64,000 nucleotides of DNA from Rhodobacteraceae bacterium EL129 (GTDB lineage Bacteria; Pseudomonadota; Alphaproteobacteria; Rhodobacterales; Rhodobacteraceae), in contig ONZJ01000002.1 of assembly GCA_900313005.1 (NCBI GenBank), positions 2,186,996 through 2,250,995 of the forward strand, written 5' to 3'. The position numbers were made by a program, and so were the translations under genes. This document shows, in pieces, positions 1-7,450 of the stretch. The notes under the pieces are model-generated. The model was not told the DNA's origin and made no database searches. It saw nothing but the letters and a program-made list of their open reading frames with translations. Every line of letters starts with the position of its first letter. The stretch's first letter is position 1.

Positions 1-766
1 CGTGTATCAACGCGCCGCTTGCGATCTCCTCGTGGACGAGCCACCCCGAGTTTACCGAAATACCCGCGCCGTCCAGTGTCGCGCGTTTCTGCGTCATCCC
101 GTCATTTAAGATTAACCGATGTGCTGATTGTTTTGGGTCCAACTCTGCCCGTGTGCCGTCTTTTGATATCAGATGGCGCGGTTCTAGGTTACGAAACGCA
201 ATCACACGATGAGGCTTCAGATCGTCTGGTTTAATCGGCGTGCCATATTCTTCGAGGTAGGCGGGAGATGCACACAAGATACGCGTGTCGTCGGCGAGTT
301 TTCGGGCCGTTAGGCTGCTGCTTTCAAGAACCGCGTTGCGCAGGGCAAGGTCATAGCTGCCTTCGATCAGATCAAACTGCGCGTCGGACAGGTACATGTC
401 CAACGTCAGGTCAGGATAGGCGTCCATGAACTTCGGCAAGAGCGGCGCGATGTACATATGGGCGAATGTGCTGGGGGCGGCAAAGCGCAATGTGCCACTG
501 ATTTTCGACTGCCCTTGGCCGAGGGCGGCGAGCGCCGCCTCTTCTTGGGCAATCATCTCGCGGGCGTAGGGAAGGAAATCCTGTCCTTCGGATGATAGCG
601 AAATTTTGCGCGTTGAACGGTGCAACAACTCAGCGCCCAATAGCCGCTCTAGCTTCGCGATACGCGTGCTTGCAACGGCGGGTGCCATGCCCAATGTCCG
701 GCCCGCTGCGCTGATATTCAGGGTCTCGCTCGCGAGAACGAAGAGGCGGAGGCTTTGCGTATCCAT
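1..766 (-). CDS. LysR-family transcriptional regulator (partial, 3' end outside window)
   Basis: Read on the minus strand from an ATG at 764-766, the frame stays open to the window edge, so only about 255 residues are visible. The N-terminus (MDTQSLRLFVLASETLNISA) is a typical LysR winged helix-turn-helix. A substrate-binding domain follows, with segments such as SGTLRFAAPSTFAHMYIAPL and an FRNLEPRH stretch. It is divergent from the three-gene oxidoreductase cluster starting at 863, the usual arrangement for a LysR activator of its neighbour. Regulation of that cluster is inferred from position only. The inducer is unknown. Confidence 0.9.
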   Translation of the reverse strand, partial: MDTQSLRLFVLASETLNISAAGRTLGMAPAVASTRIAKLERLLGAELLHRSTRKISLSSEGQDFLPYAREMIAQEEAALAALGQGQSKISGTLRFAAPSTFAHMYIAPLLPKFMDAYPDLTLDMYLSDAQFDLIEGSYDLALRNAVLESSSLTARKLADDTRILCASPAYLEEYGTPIKPDDLKPHRVIAFRNLEPRHLISKDGTRAELDPKQSAHRLILNDGMTQKRATLDGAGISVNSGWLVHEEIASGALIH

Positions 767-862
767 TTTATACTTTTTCGGAATAGTGAAATCATATCTT
801 GCTAGTTTTTATATTTATTGAGGGGTGTATTTACAAGTCTGAGAGAGACAGAGGACGAGCCG
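767..862. promoter_or_regulatory. Divergent intergenic region between LysR gene and oxidoreductase cluster
   Basis: About 95 bp of AT-rich DNA separates the two divergent start codons. LysR regulators normally bind T-N11-A sites in such gaps. I see AT-rich, partly symmetric sequence around 785-800 but no unambiguous operator. The cluster side has a purine-rich ribosome site (GAGGA) just before the ATG at 863. Confidence 0.4.
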
Positions 863-1642
863 ATGACACAGACAGCGACAGTCAATTACCATGTTCATAA
901 ACCCGAACGTCAGGCGTTTGAGCTGGATGCGGGTGGCATCGTCGGCAATCTTATCGCGCCGGAGCTTGCACCGACGCAGGTCGCGGTCACGGATGTCCGC
1001 AGACAGCAGGCCGCGACACGCCTTGAAGAGGCGTCTGTTGGGTTTGCTTTATCTCCAACTAAGGTGAACTCGTTTGACGACTCGTCCAGTTGGCAGCCCA
1101 CTTATGACGACGAACTTACAAAGCTGCTGGCGGACAAAATCGGCGCGCACGAGGTCATCGTGTTTGACCACACTGTGCGCATCGATGATCCAGAGGCCGT
1201 GCGCAAACCCGCCCGCAACGTTCACAGCGACTACAGCGTTGATGGGGCCAAGCAGCGCCTGATCGACATTCTGGGTGCAGATAAAGCTGCCGAATGGAGT
1301 AAAGGGCACTACGCCTTCATCAATGTCTGGCGTCCAGTAGATGCTGCGATCAACTCAGCACCGTTGGGATTTATCCGACCGAATAGCGTCGCCACGGAAG
1401 ACTGGATCTTGCTTGATCTGATTTATCCTGACCGCAAAGGGCAGATCATGGGGCTGGCCGCAAACGCGGACCACGAATGGCTCTACATGTCCAAGATGAC
1501 GCCCGACGAGGTTGCTTATTTCAAAATCTACGACAACCAAGGCCGCCCCTCTATCGCACACAGCGCATTGGATATGGTCGAAGACCCATCCATCCAAACA
1601 ATCCGCAAAAGCATCGAGAGCCGCACGCTTGTGCGCTACTGA
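863..1642 (+). CDS. CmcJ/NvfI-like oxidoreductase
   Basis: A 259-residue protein resembling the CmcJ/NvfI family, which was named for cephamycin 7-alpha-methoxylation and fungal meroterpenoid enzymes and often occurs with small-molecule biosynthesis or degradation genes. Visible marks are an HSDY motif in the middle (possible metal or cosubstrate site), the VWRP segment and a conserved aromatic-rich C-terminal half (DHEWLYMSKM). The ATG at 863 follows GAGGA; a TTG 45 bases upstream has no ribosome site and was rejected. It is the first gene of a co-directional trio with an SDR and a 2OG-type oxygenase. The substrate cannot be read from the sequence. Confidence 0.75.
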   Translation: MTQTATVNYHVHKPERQAFELDAGGIVGNLIAPELAPTQVAVTDVRRQQAATRLEEASVGFALSPTKVNSFDDSSSWQPTYDDELTKLLADKIGAHEVIVFDHTVRIDDPEAVRKPARNVHSDYSVDGAKQRLIDILGADKAAEWSKGHYAFINVWRPVDAAINSAPLGFIRPNSVATEDWILLDLIYPDRKGQIMGLAANADHEWLYMSKMTPDEVAYFKIYDNQGRPSIAHSALDMVEDPSIQTIRKSIESRTLVRY

Positions 1643-1665
1643 CACAACAAACGAAAGCGAACATC

Positions 1666-2454
1666 ATGACCAAAACGATCCTCATCACAGGTGCCACGGA
1701 TGGCATCGGCCAGTTGACCGCTAAAACACTGGCGGCCGAAGGGCACACGATCCTTATCCATGGCCGCAGCGCCGAAAAGCTTGAGAAAGCCGCTAAGGAA
1801 ATCGATGGGACAACCGAAATCTATTCCGCTGATCTGACGCGTATGGACCAAGTCCATGCGATGGCCGCAGACATCCGCAAAGCCCATGACAGCCTTGACG
1901 TCATTATCAACAATGCAGGCCTGCTGAAGTTGCGCGATACGATGACGGACGATGGCTATGATGCGCGTTTCATGGTCAATACCTTCGCGCCTTATGTTTT
2001 GACGCAAGCTCTGTTACCGATCCTTGCAAGTGATGGACGCGTCGTGAATTTGTCATCTGCGGCGCAGGCCCCGATCGATATCGAGGCGTTGCACGGGCGC
2101 AAGCCTTTGGACGACATGGGGGCCTATGCACAAAGTAAATTGGCGATCACAATCTGGACCCGGGAGATAGCGAAGACGCTGCCAAAGACCCAAGTTGCCG
2201 TCGCGGTGAACCCGGGTTCTTTGTTGGCATCCAAGATGGTCAAAGAAGGATTTGGCGTGGCGGGCAACGATCTACAGATCGGCGCTAATGTGTTGCGCGA
2301 GGCTGCACTGGGCGCCTCGTTTGCGGACGCGAGCGGGAAATATTTCGACAACGACAGTGGCGCTTTTGCCAATCCTCATGCTGCAGCCTTAGATGCCGGA
2401 CATTCCGCTGAGGTGATGCAGGCTATCAATGAGGCCGTTGCCAAAATCGGCTAA
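1666..2454 (+). CDS. Short-chain dehydrogenase/reductase (SDR)
   Basis: A 262-residue classical SDR for NAD(P)H-dependent carbonyl/alcohol chemistry. It has the Rossmann glycine motif TGATDGIG near residue 7, the NNAG motif, the catalytic serine region NLSS and the Tyr/Lys pair in YAQSK. The ATG at 1666 begins 23 bases after the stop of the CmcJ-like gene, so the two are probably cotranscribed. The C-terminal part resembles the retinol-dehydrogenase/WWOX-like subgroup, but substrate assignment would be a guess. Confidence 0.88.
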   Translation: MTKTILITGATDGIGQLTAKTLAAEGHTILIHGRSAEKLEKAAKEIDGTTEIYSADLTRMDQVHAMAADIRKAHDSLDVIINNAGLLKLRDTMTDDGYDARFMVNTFAPYVLTQALLPILASDGRVVNLSSAAQAPIDIEALHGRKPLDDMGAYAQSKLAITIWTREIAKTLPKTQVAVAVNPGSLLASKMVKEGFGVAGNDLQIGANVLREAALGASFADASGKYFDNDSGAFANPHAAALDAGHSAEVMQAINEAVAKIG

Positions 2455-2518
2455 ATCGCAGTCTTAAAAATATCCCCGGCATCAAATCTGCCGAGCCTTC
2501 ACGAAATTGGAAAGTAAT

Positions 2519-3430
2519 ATGCAAGTCAACGCACTCGAAACCGCCCGCGCTGTGGACCGTCCATCGCGTGAGGCAATGCTGCAACGCCACCCCTCGGTCA
2601 GCGCATTCTGGAACCAGAACAAAGACCTGTTTGAGCAGGCATGGGCTGATTGGGAAAAGACCGGCGATGTTCACGACATGACGCTGGATAATGCTCTTTA
2701 TGACGCAACGCTGCGCACAGCAGTTGAGGCCGCATGGAGCGATCCAACTAAAGAAGGTGCTGTCCGCGATCTCTGGGAAGAAGTGTTCCCCGGCGTCTAC
2801 AAAACCCAGTTCTTTGATCCAGAAAAACTGGCCTCGCTGCGCGACTATCTTGCAGCGGCGGCGGATGCGGATATCCCGTTGCGCCCGCCTTATGGAATCT
2901 CTTTGAACCGTGGCGGCGCGATGCTTGATCGTCGCTCGGAAGGGTATCTAGCTGCGCCCAACTTCCAAGACTTCTACAAAGGTCTCATGGACCGCTACAT
3001 GCGGCCCGTATCGCGGATGCTGTTCCCGGATGTGTTCGGCTACGACACGCAAACCTTCGGGTTCTCGATCCAGTGGCAGGCGGACAAGGATACCTCACTT
3101 CGTGCGCACACGGATGCCTCGTCGGTCACGCTGAATATCAACCTCAACTTGCCCGGCGAAGACTTCTCAGGCTCGGGCGTACGGTTCTTCGATCATGCAA
3201 CGCGGCAAGTCAGTGAGTTGTTTTTCGAGCCAGGCACAGCCCTGATCCACCACGGAACAGTGCCGCATGAATCGATGCCAATCACACAAGGCGAACGGTC
3301 CAATTTTGTCCTGTGGCTTTATGGCGAGAACGGTCAAATACCGCATCCAAGCGAGGCACCCACCACCGTCAGCACCGCAGAGCGATGGACAGTGCCATCC
3401 GCCGCAAGTGATGGGTTTGCACCTTTCTAA
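2519..3430 (+). CDS. 2OG-Fe(II)-type oxygenase
   Basis: A 303-residue protein whose C-terminal half looks like a 2-oxoglutarate/Fe(II) dioxygenase double-stranded beta-helix. It has an H-x-D pair in RAHTDASSVTLNINLN, a distal histidine in HHGTVPHES, and an arginine a few residues later in GERSNFVLWLYG, where the 2OG-binding Arg usually sits. The ATG at 2519 is preceded by GGAAAG; an in-frame TTG at 2507 overlaps that ribosome site and is less likely. It is the third gene of the oxidative cluster and is followed by a strong hairpin. The substrate is unknown. Confidence 0.78.
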   Translation: MQVNALETARAVDRPSREAMLQRHPSVSAFWNQNKDLFEQAWADWEKTGDVHDMTLDNALYDATLRTAVEAAWSDPTKEGAVRDLWEEVFPGVYKTQFFDPEKLASLRDYLAAAADADIPLRPPYGISLNRGGAMLDRRSEGYLAAPNFQDFYKGLMDRYMRPVSRMLFPDVFGYDTQTFGFSIQWQADKDTSLRAHTDASSVTLNINLNLPGEDFSGSGVRFFDHATRQVSELFFEPGTALIHHGTVPHESMPITQGERSNFVLWLYGENGQIPHPSEAPTTVSTAERWTVPSAASDGFAPF

Positions 3431-3461
3431 ACTGAACACTGCGTTCGTTATTGCATTTTGG

Positions 3462-3489
3462 TTGGGCAGTCTCGAAAGAGGCTGCCCAA
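3462..3489 (+). terminator. Hairpin after the oxygenase cluster
   Basis: TTGGGCAGTCTC and GAGGCTGCCCAA form a 12-bp stem (one G-T pair) closed by a GAAA tetraloop, 31 bases after the stop codon. There is no clean U tract, so this may be a terminator or an mRNA-stabilising 3' hairpin. Confidence 0.65.
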
Positions 3490-3533
3490 GTTCTGTAAAG
3501 CCCGCTAAATGGACAACCAACAGACCGGCCAAT

Positions 3534-3620
3534 CAAAATGCTGCACTGACGGCCAAAGTCGGCTTCAGGGAAGCCGCGCTGCAGCGTCAGAGGTGGCCGT
3601 GGATGTCCGCAATGGGCCGT
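3534..3620. repeat. Dispersed degenerate intergenic repeat, copy A
   Basis: Begins AAAATGCTGCAC, contains a GGC-rich middle, and ends GTCCGCAATGGGCCGTC (ending near 3621). The same head and tail recur in other gaps of this window (15406-15485, 16606-16691, 17941-18020, 14107-14124, 4319-4384). It sits directly beside the 3' end of the next gene. Confidence 0.6.
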
Positions 3621-4147
3621 CAGCAATCGAAGTAGAAAACACCCTCAGCACGGCTTGAGTCAATCGACACGAGCTGTACCGAGCAAGGCGACGAAGCAGG
3701 CCCAAACTCCATCTTCTCGCCAATATACAATTGACGATTGTCGCCACCGACACCTGCGTAGGCATACGAATGTACCGAATATAGCTGACCCATGCCAAAA
3801 AATGCCGTGCTGCCGTCAGGTAGTGCAAGTTCGACAGCATCACCTTGTTTCAGAGCAAATGCATCTCCCCCAGGAAACCTGGCAGGGAACGTGCGGGCTA
3901 GAGAGTCGGTGAGGGTGGCGACTGAACGGCCGAGCGCCGCTCCCTGCTCAGATGTAACGGCTTCTGGGTCTATCTCTGAGGCTGCATCTGCGGCTAAGGA
4001 CAGCACCTGCACTAAGTCATCAAGACCTTCCACTTTTATCGTGTTGTCCTGCGGCAAAGCAAATTGGATGAAAGCTAATGCCGCTGCAGAGACTGTAGCG
4101 AGGCCCGCCCATATCTGCACATATCTGTCGAGTTTATTCTCTGCCAT
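3620..4147 (-). CDS. Membrane-anchored hypothetical protein
   Basis: A 175-residue protein with a short cytoplasmic N-terminus (MAENKLDRYVQIW) and one transmembrane segment at about residues 12-32. The predicted extracytoplasmic domain has no family I recognise. The C-terminal half is beta-rich and contains two cysteines (PCSVQ and the terminal FDC) that could pair. It stands alone, facing away from the copper island, with repeat DNA on both sides. Codon use looks normal. No function is proposed. Confidence 0.55.
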   Translation of the reverse strand: MAENKLDRYVQIWAGLATVSAAALAFIQFALPQDNTIKVEGLDDLVQVLSLAADAASEIDPEAVTSEQGAALGRSVATLTDSLARTFPARFPGGDAFALKQGDAVELALPDGSTAFFGMGQLYSVHSYAYAGVGGDNRQLYIGEKMEFGPASSPCSVQLVSIDSSRAEGVFYFDC

Positions 4148-4809
4148 AAGTCATCCGGTCACTTGTACTCGAAAGCAATATAACGCCACTTGGGTGCTAA
4201 TGGTACTCTCACATACTGCCGCACGATCAGGGTGCAGAGGGTAGCAGTTCTGTCTTTTTCGTAAGTTGTTGTGGTTTCAACGGGCATGGGAAAACGAACG
4301 AAACAGGTTTTTGGCTAATGTCCGCATTGAGCACTGCAGATGCAGCACATTTTACTGAGGCGAACGGCAGGAATGGGCCGTCCCTGATGTTGGTAAATCA
4401 CTCAACGAAGTGGATGCTGCGCCGTCTCCAATGGCCGCGAAGAGCCCAACCTGTGAATTCGATTTTTTCGCTGCACGCGCTCGCAGCACGAAGTTTTCTG
4501 CATGAGCTTACTCGCTCGTGCCGCTGCGCAGCGAGGATACCGGACGTTCACCGCGGTTTCGGCCATCTGACGTCAAAGAGGCTGCAAACACCATTCTGCT
4601 GGATGTTGTTACGATCTCTCCGTCGACATCGTGTCGACGCCTGGGTTCGGAGGGAGGATTGGAGGGCCAAAGATGCCTAGAGTACTGCTTCCTGCCATCA
4701 CACCCAAACGAAGGGCGTGGAACAAGGGTCGAATAATCGGCCAAAAGCGACCGCTTTATACCGATTGCGAGACCACCAAATCCCGCGCGATAGCTGTAAA
4801 TCAAGTCTA
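4148..4809. other. Gene-poor gap with repeat traces
   Basis: About 660 bases without a convincing gene; the short open frames here have no start signals or recognisable products. A diverged copy of the dispersed repeat is visible at about 4319-4384 (GTCCGCATTGAGC head and GGAATGGGCCGTCC tail). The rest shows nothing I can interpret. Confidence 0.5.
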
Positions 4810-5229
4810 TTAGTTAATACCGTTCGCGCGCTGTAATGCCCGAACGTAGGAGATGATCTGTTCAACGTCAGTGCGGTCAATGCCCTCAACTGGAGACATA
4901 TCGCCAAACCGCCAGTGATGGCCGCGGACGCCCAAAGCCACTGCGCGTTGAAAAGATTCGTCTCCGTGATGTGATGGTTCATAGATTTTATGAACCAGAG
5001 GAGGGCCTGAGCCATCGACGCCCGAGGCGTTCTCGCCATGACAGATCGCACAATTCTCCTCGAAGATTGCTTTGCCGACTTCTGCTTCGGTGGTGAGGCT
5101 CTCGGGCAGAGTGACGTCGACCATGCCGGTGGATGCGATAACGTCCTCTGGCGTTGGGCGCATCATTGACCAGATCACGTAGAGTACGACCAGCATTACA
5201 ATCACGATGAGGGATGATTTTTTTGTCAT
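4810..5229 (-). CDS. Membrane-anchored c-type cytochrome
   Basis: A 139-residue protein with an uncleaved N-terminal transmembrane helix (residues 4-22), one heme c motif CAICH and a downstream methionine (DMSP) as likely sixth ligand. It is probably a periplasm-facing electron carrier. The start is MTKKSS at 5229; a 15-base upstream extension adds nothing cytochrome-like. It is the last gene of the minus-strand copper island, after the glutaredoxin-MauE fusion and a second cytochrome gene, which suggests a redox role in that island. Confidence 0.85.
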   Translation of the reverse strand: MTKKSSLIVIVMLVVLYVIWSMMRPTPEDVIASTGMVDVTLPESLTTEAEVGKAIFEENCAICHGENASGVDGSGPPLVHKIYEPSHHGDESFQRAVALGVRGHHWRFGDMSPVEGIDRTDVEQIISYVRALQRANGIN

Positions 5230-5269
5230 TTCGAATGGCCCCAAATTATCGCCTTTTGAACGCGATTGA

Positions 5270-6076
5270 TTATCCTGCGCCGCCCCAAAGCTTGCTCAGC
5301 ATCCAGACGGCCATCCCCATCATCATGAGGTTTTCGGTCAGCGACACGAAACCGAGGGGCACCTTGCTATCGCCGCCGACACAGGCGCATTTCAATTCCC
5401 GCTTGTCGATATACACGGCCTTGAACACACTGTAAGCGCCGATAGTGGAAATGAAGAACGCGACGGGTGCTGAGAGCCATGTGAAGACGCCCGCCATCAT
5501 CAATAGGCCCGCTCCGGTTTCGGCAAACGGGTAAACATATCCGTAGCGCACCCATTTCTGTGCAAGCAGATCGTAGTTCAGAAACATGGTCGCAAATTGC
5601 TCAAGGTCTTTCAGCTTTTGCAGACCCAAAAGTACCATCGAAATCGCGATGAACCATTCTATGGTGCGACCTGCAAAGATCGATTGACGATCAATCCAGG
5701 TTACGGCCAAAGCCAATAGTGCGGCGATTGAGAACAGCGCGATCACTGGCCGGTAAGTGGTTTCACTCTTCCCGAAGGCCGACTTTCCAAAATGGGCCAA
5801 CAGATCATCGTATCCACCAATCCTTTCGTCCCCGATGAAAGTCTGTGGTGTGGTGGCCACCGAATGTTTCTTCTTGAATGCATCGACCTCTTCTCGCGTC
5901 GTGAGGCGGTGATCTTCCACCGCGTAGCCCTGCCGTTCGAGCAAGTCTTTTGATTTAAGGCCATACGGACACAAGTGATCAGACATGACCATGCGGTAAA
6001 GCGATGCGCGTTTGGCCGCTGCACCGGTATTCGTATTGGTTGTTTCCAGCGGTTTTGGTGTTTTGGTATTTATCAT
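5270..6076 (-). CDS. Glutaredoxin-like domain fused to MauE/DoxX-type membrane protein
   Basis: A 268-residue fusion. Residues about 25-95 form a glutaredoxin-like domain with CPYG at 36-39 (one active-site cysteine, not CPYC) and the TTPQTFIGDERIGG segment typical of glutaredoxins. From about residue 108 onward come four or so transmembrane helices resembling MauE, the methylamine-utilisation disulfide-handling membrane protein, with a CACVGG motif near the C-terminus. It likely passes reducing equivalents or shuffles disulfides across the inner membrane for periplasmic copper or cytochrome proteins. That role is inferred from family and neighbours. Confidence 0.8.
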   Translation of the reverse strand: MINTKTPKPLETTNTNTGAAAKRASLYRMVMSDHLCPYGLKSKDLLERQGYAVEDHRLTTREEVDAFKKKHSVATTPQTFIGDERIGGYDDLLAHFGKSAFGKSETTYRPVIALFSIAALLALAVTWIDRQSIFAGRTIEWFIAISMVLLGLQKLKDLEQFATMFLNYDLLAQKWVRYGYVYPFAETGAGLLMMAGVFTWLSAPVAFFISTIGAYSVFKAVYIDKRELKCACVGGDSKVPLGFVSLTENLMMMGMAVWMLSKLWGGAG

Positions 6077-6107
6077 GATATTTCCCGAACATTCGGTTGT
6101 GGTTGTT

Positions 6108-6620
6108 TTATTGTTTCAACAAGAAAGCTGTGAGCGCATCTAAATCTGCCTCAGAAGCTGACCATCTGGGCATACTGCGATCAATCCTACTGCCATCCGG
6201 ACGAATCCCGCGGGTGATCGCATCGGCCAGCGTCTCAGATGTGTAACCATCGTGGTTATGATCGTCATGCGCGTGACCGCCAGTCAAATCGAGTTCGGTG
6301 ATAGATGGAGCAACCTGCCAAGGTGTTGGCCAAAGCCATCCGCCTTTGCGGTCTGAACCGTGACAATCGGCGCACCCACCCGCCCCCATCATCGTCATAT
6401 GATGGTTGCCGCCGCGCGGTATTAACTGTGATCCGGACAAGCTGCGCCCAGTGAAGTAGAGCGCTTCCCCGTCCGTCAAAAAAGTTGCAGGCCAGTATTG
6501 ACGATCAGTATTAGGCGATGTGTGGGCGCGCATTACGAACAAGCCACCCACAATCAAAGCAGCGGCCAACGCAGCCATAAGGCGAAATCTGCGAGCTTTG
6601 GTTTTATTCTTTCCGCTCAT
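6108..6620 (-). CDS. c-type cytochrome with His-rich region
   Basis: A 170-residue protein with an N-terminal signal anchor (MAALAAALIVGGLFVM), a single heme motif CADCH at about residue 83, and a later SMPRW methionine as possible heme ligand. A HAHDDHNHDG stretch could bind metal. It lies 31 bases upstream of the glutaredoxin-MauE gene on the same strand. In front of it is a perfect 11-bp hairpin separating it from the cupredoxin gene. It is probably a periplasmic electron carrier serving the multicopper oxidase module; the partner is not proven. Confidence 0.83.
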   Translation of the reverse strand: MSGKNKTKARRFRLMAALAAALIVGGLFVMRAHTSPNTDRQYWPATFLTDGEALYFTGRSLSGSQLIPRGGNHHMTMMGAGGCADCHGSDRKGGWLWPTPWQVAPSITELDLTGGHAHDDHNHDGYTSETLADAITRGIRPDGSRIDRSMPRWSASEADLDALTAFLLKQ

Positions 6621-6657
6621 CTTAAGCTACCCCTTCCAAAGACGTGTTATTCGAGTC

Positions 6658-6685
6658 TGGGGCGGTGCGACCGGGCACCGCCCCA
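6658..6685 (-). terminator. Hairpin between cupredoxin-CusF and cytochrome genes
   Basis: TGGGGCGGTGC and GCACCGCCCCA form a perfect 11-bp stem with a 6-base loop, in the 78-base gap after the cupredoxin-CusF stop codon. There is no U tract on the minus strand. It may be partial termination or an mRNA processing/stability site that lowers expression of the downstream cytochrome genes. Confidence 0.6.
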
Positions 6686-6698
6686 GCTGTCTGTGGCA

Positions 6699-7415
6699 TC
6701 ACTTGATGGCGCTCACTGTCAATTTGCCCTTCACGCGATCTGCGAGAAACTCAATTTCCTGACCTTCAGACAATTGACTGATGATGTCGTCTTCTGCACG
6801 GAACACCATTGTCATGGCGGGCATATCCAGTTCGGTAAGTTCTTCGTGGATGATCGTCACTTTTCCGGCGTCCGCCTTGATCTTCTTCACGACGCCCTTG
6901 GTGTAGGTGCGTTCGGTTACCGCTTGCGCCACTTCTATCGGCCCGTGCATCCCAGATTCGTAGTGGCCGGGGATGAGGCAGGCGAATTCGAATGTGCCAT
7001 TGTTGGCGAAGGTCCAGATCACTTCGTCGCTCATTCCCGGATCAAGCCGCACAGAGTTGGGATCGTCATGCTCCATCTCCATCTCGGCCATCAGTTCTTT
7101 GTGCTTGGCATTGCCTTCGATGGTGTCGATGACAAATTCATGCTCCAACTCGCCCTTGTTGGTGACGTTGAAGCGGATGGTTTCGCCTTGGGCGATCTCG
7201 AACGCATCGGGATCAAAGATCATGTCGCCATCGTCAGTTTCACGCATGACCACATCGATGATACGGCTTACATCCTTCATCATCCCTGGCATGCCGCTGG
7301 CCATCATCTCCATATGGCCGCCTTCGTCGTGGCCGTGGCTGTGGTCACCTGAGCCAGCGGCGACGGCTGCGGATGTTGTAAGCGAAGCGATAATTGTAAG
7401 AGTTGCAAGTTTCAT
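6699..7415 (-). CDS. Cupredoxin fused to CusF-type copper-binding domain
   Basis: A 238-residue secreted protein with a signal peptide ending near VAAG, then a His/Met-rich linker (HSHGHDEGGHMEMM). A cupredoxin domain follows, with a type 1 copper set: a His in LEHEF, then CLIPGHYESGM near residue 140. The last roughly 70 residues match CusF-like copper chaperones (HEELTELDMPAMTMVF, with the MPAMTM signature). It presumably binds and passes periplasmic copper to the multicopper oxidase encoded just upstream (36 bases). The fusion of the two copper folds is the notable point. Confidence 0.85.
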   Translation of the reverse strand: MKLATLTIIASLTTSAAVAAGSGDHSHGHDEGGHMEMMASGMPGMMKDVSRIIDVVMRETDDGDMIFDPDAFEIAQGETIRFNVTNKGELEHEFVIDTIEGNAKHKELMAEMEMEHDDPNSVRLDPGMSDEVIWTFANNGTFEFACLIPGHYESGMHGPIEVAQAVTERTYTKGVVKKIKADAGKVTIIHEELTELDMPAMTMVFRAEDDIISQLSEGQEIEFLADRVKGKLTVSAIK

Positions 7416-7450
7416 GTGATTTTCCTTTCGAGGATGAGATTGGAGGGGCT

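Noticed and set aside
6498-7352. A 284-codon plus-strand frame across the cupredoxin gene region
   Set aside because: It is the antisense shadow of the cupredoxin-CusF gene and the adjacent cytochrome start, with no start signal and composition driven by the opposite strand.
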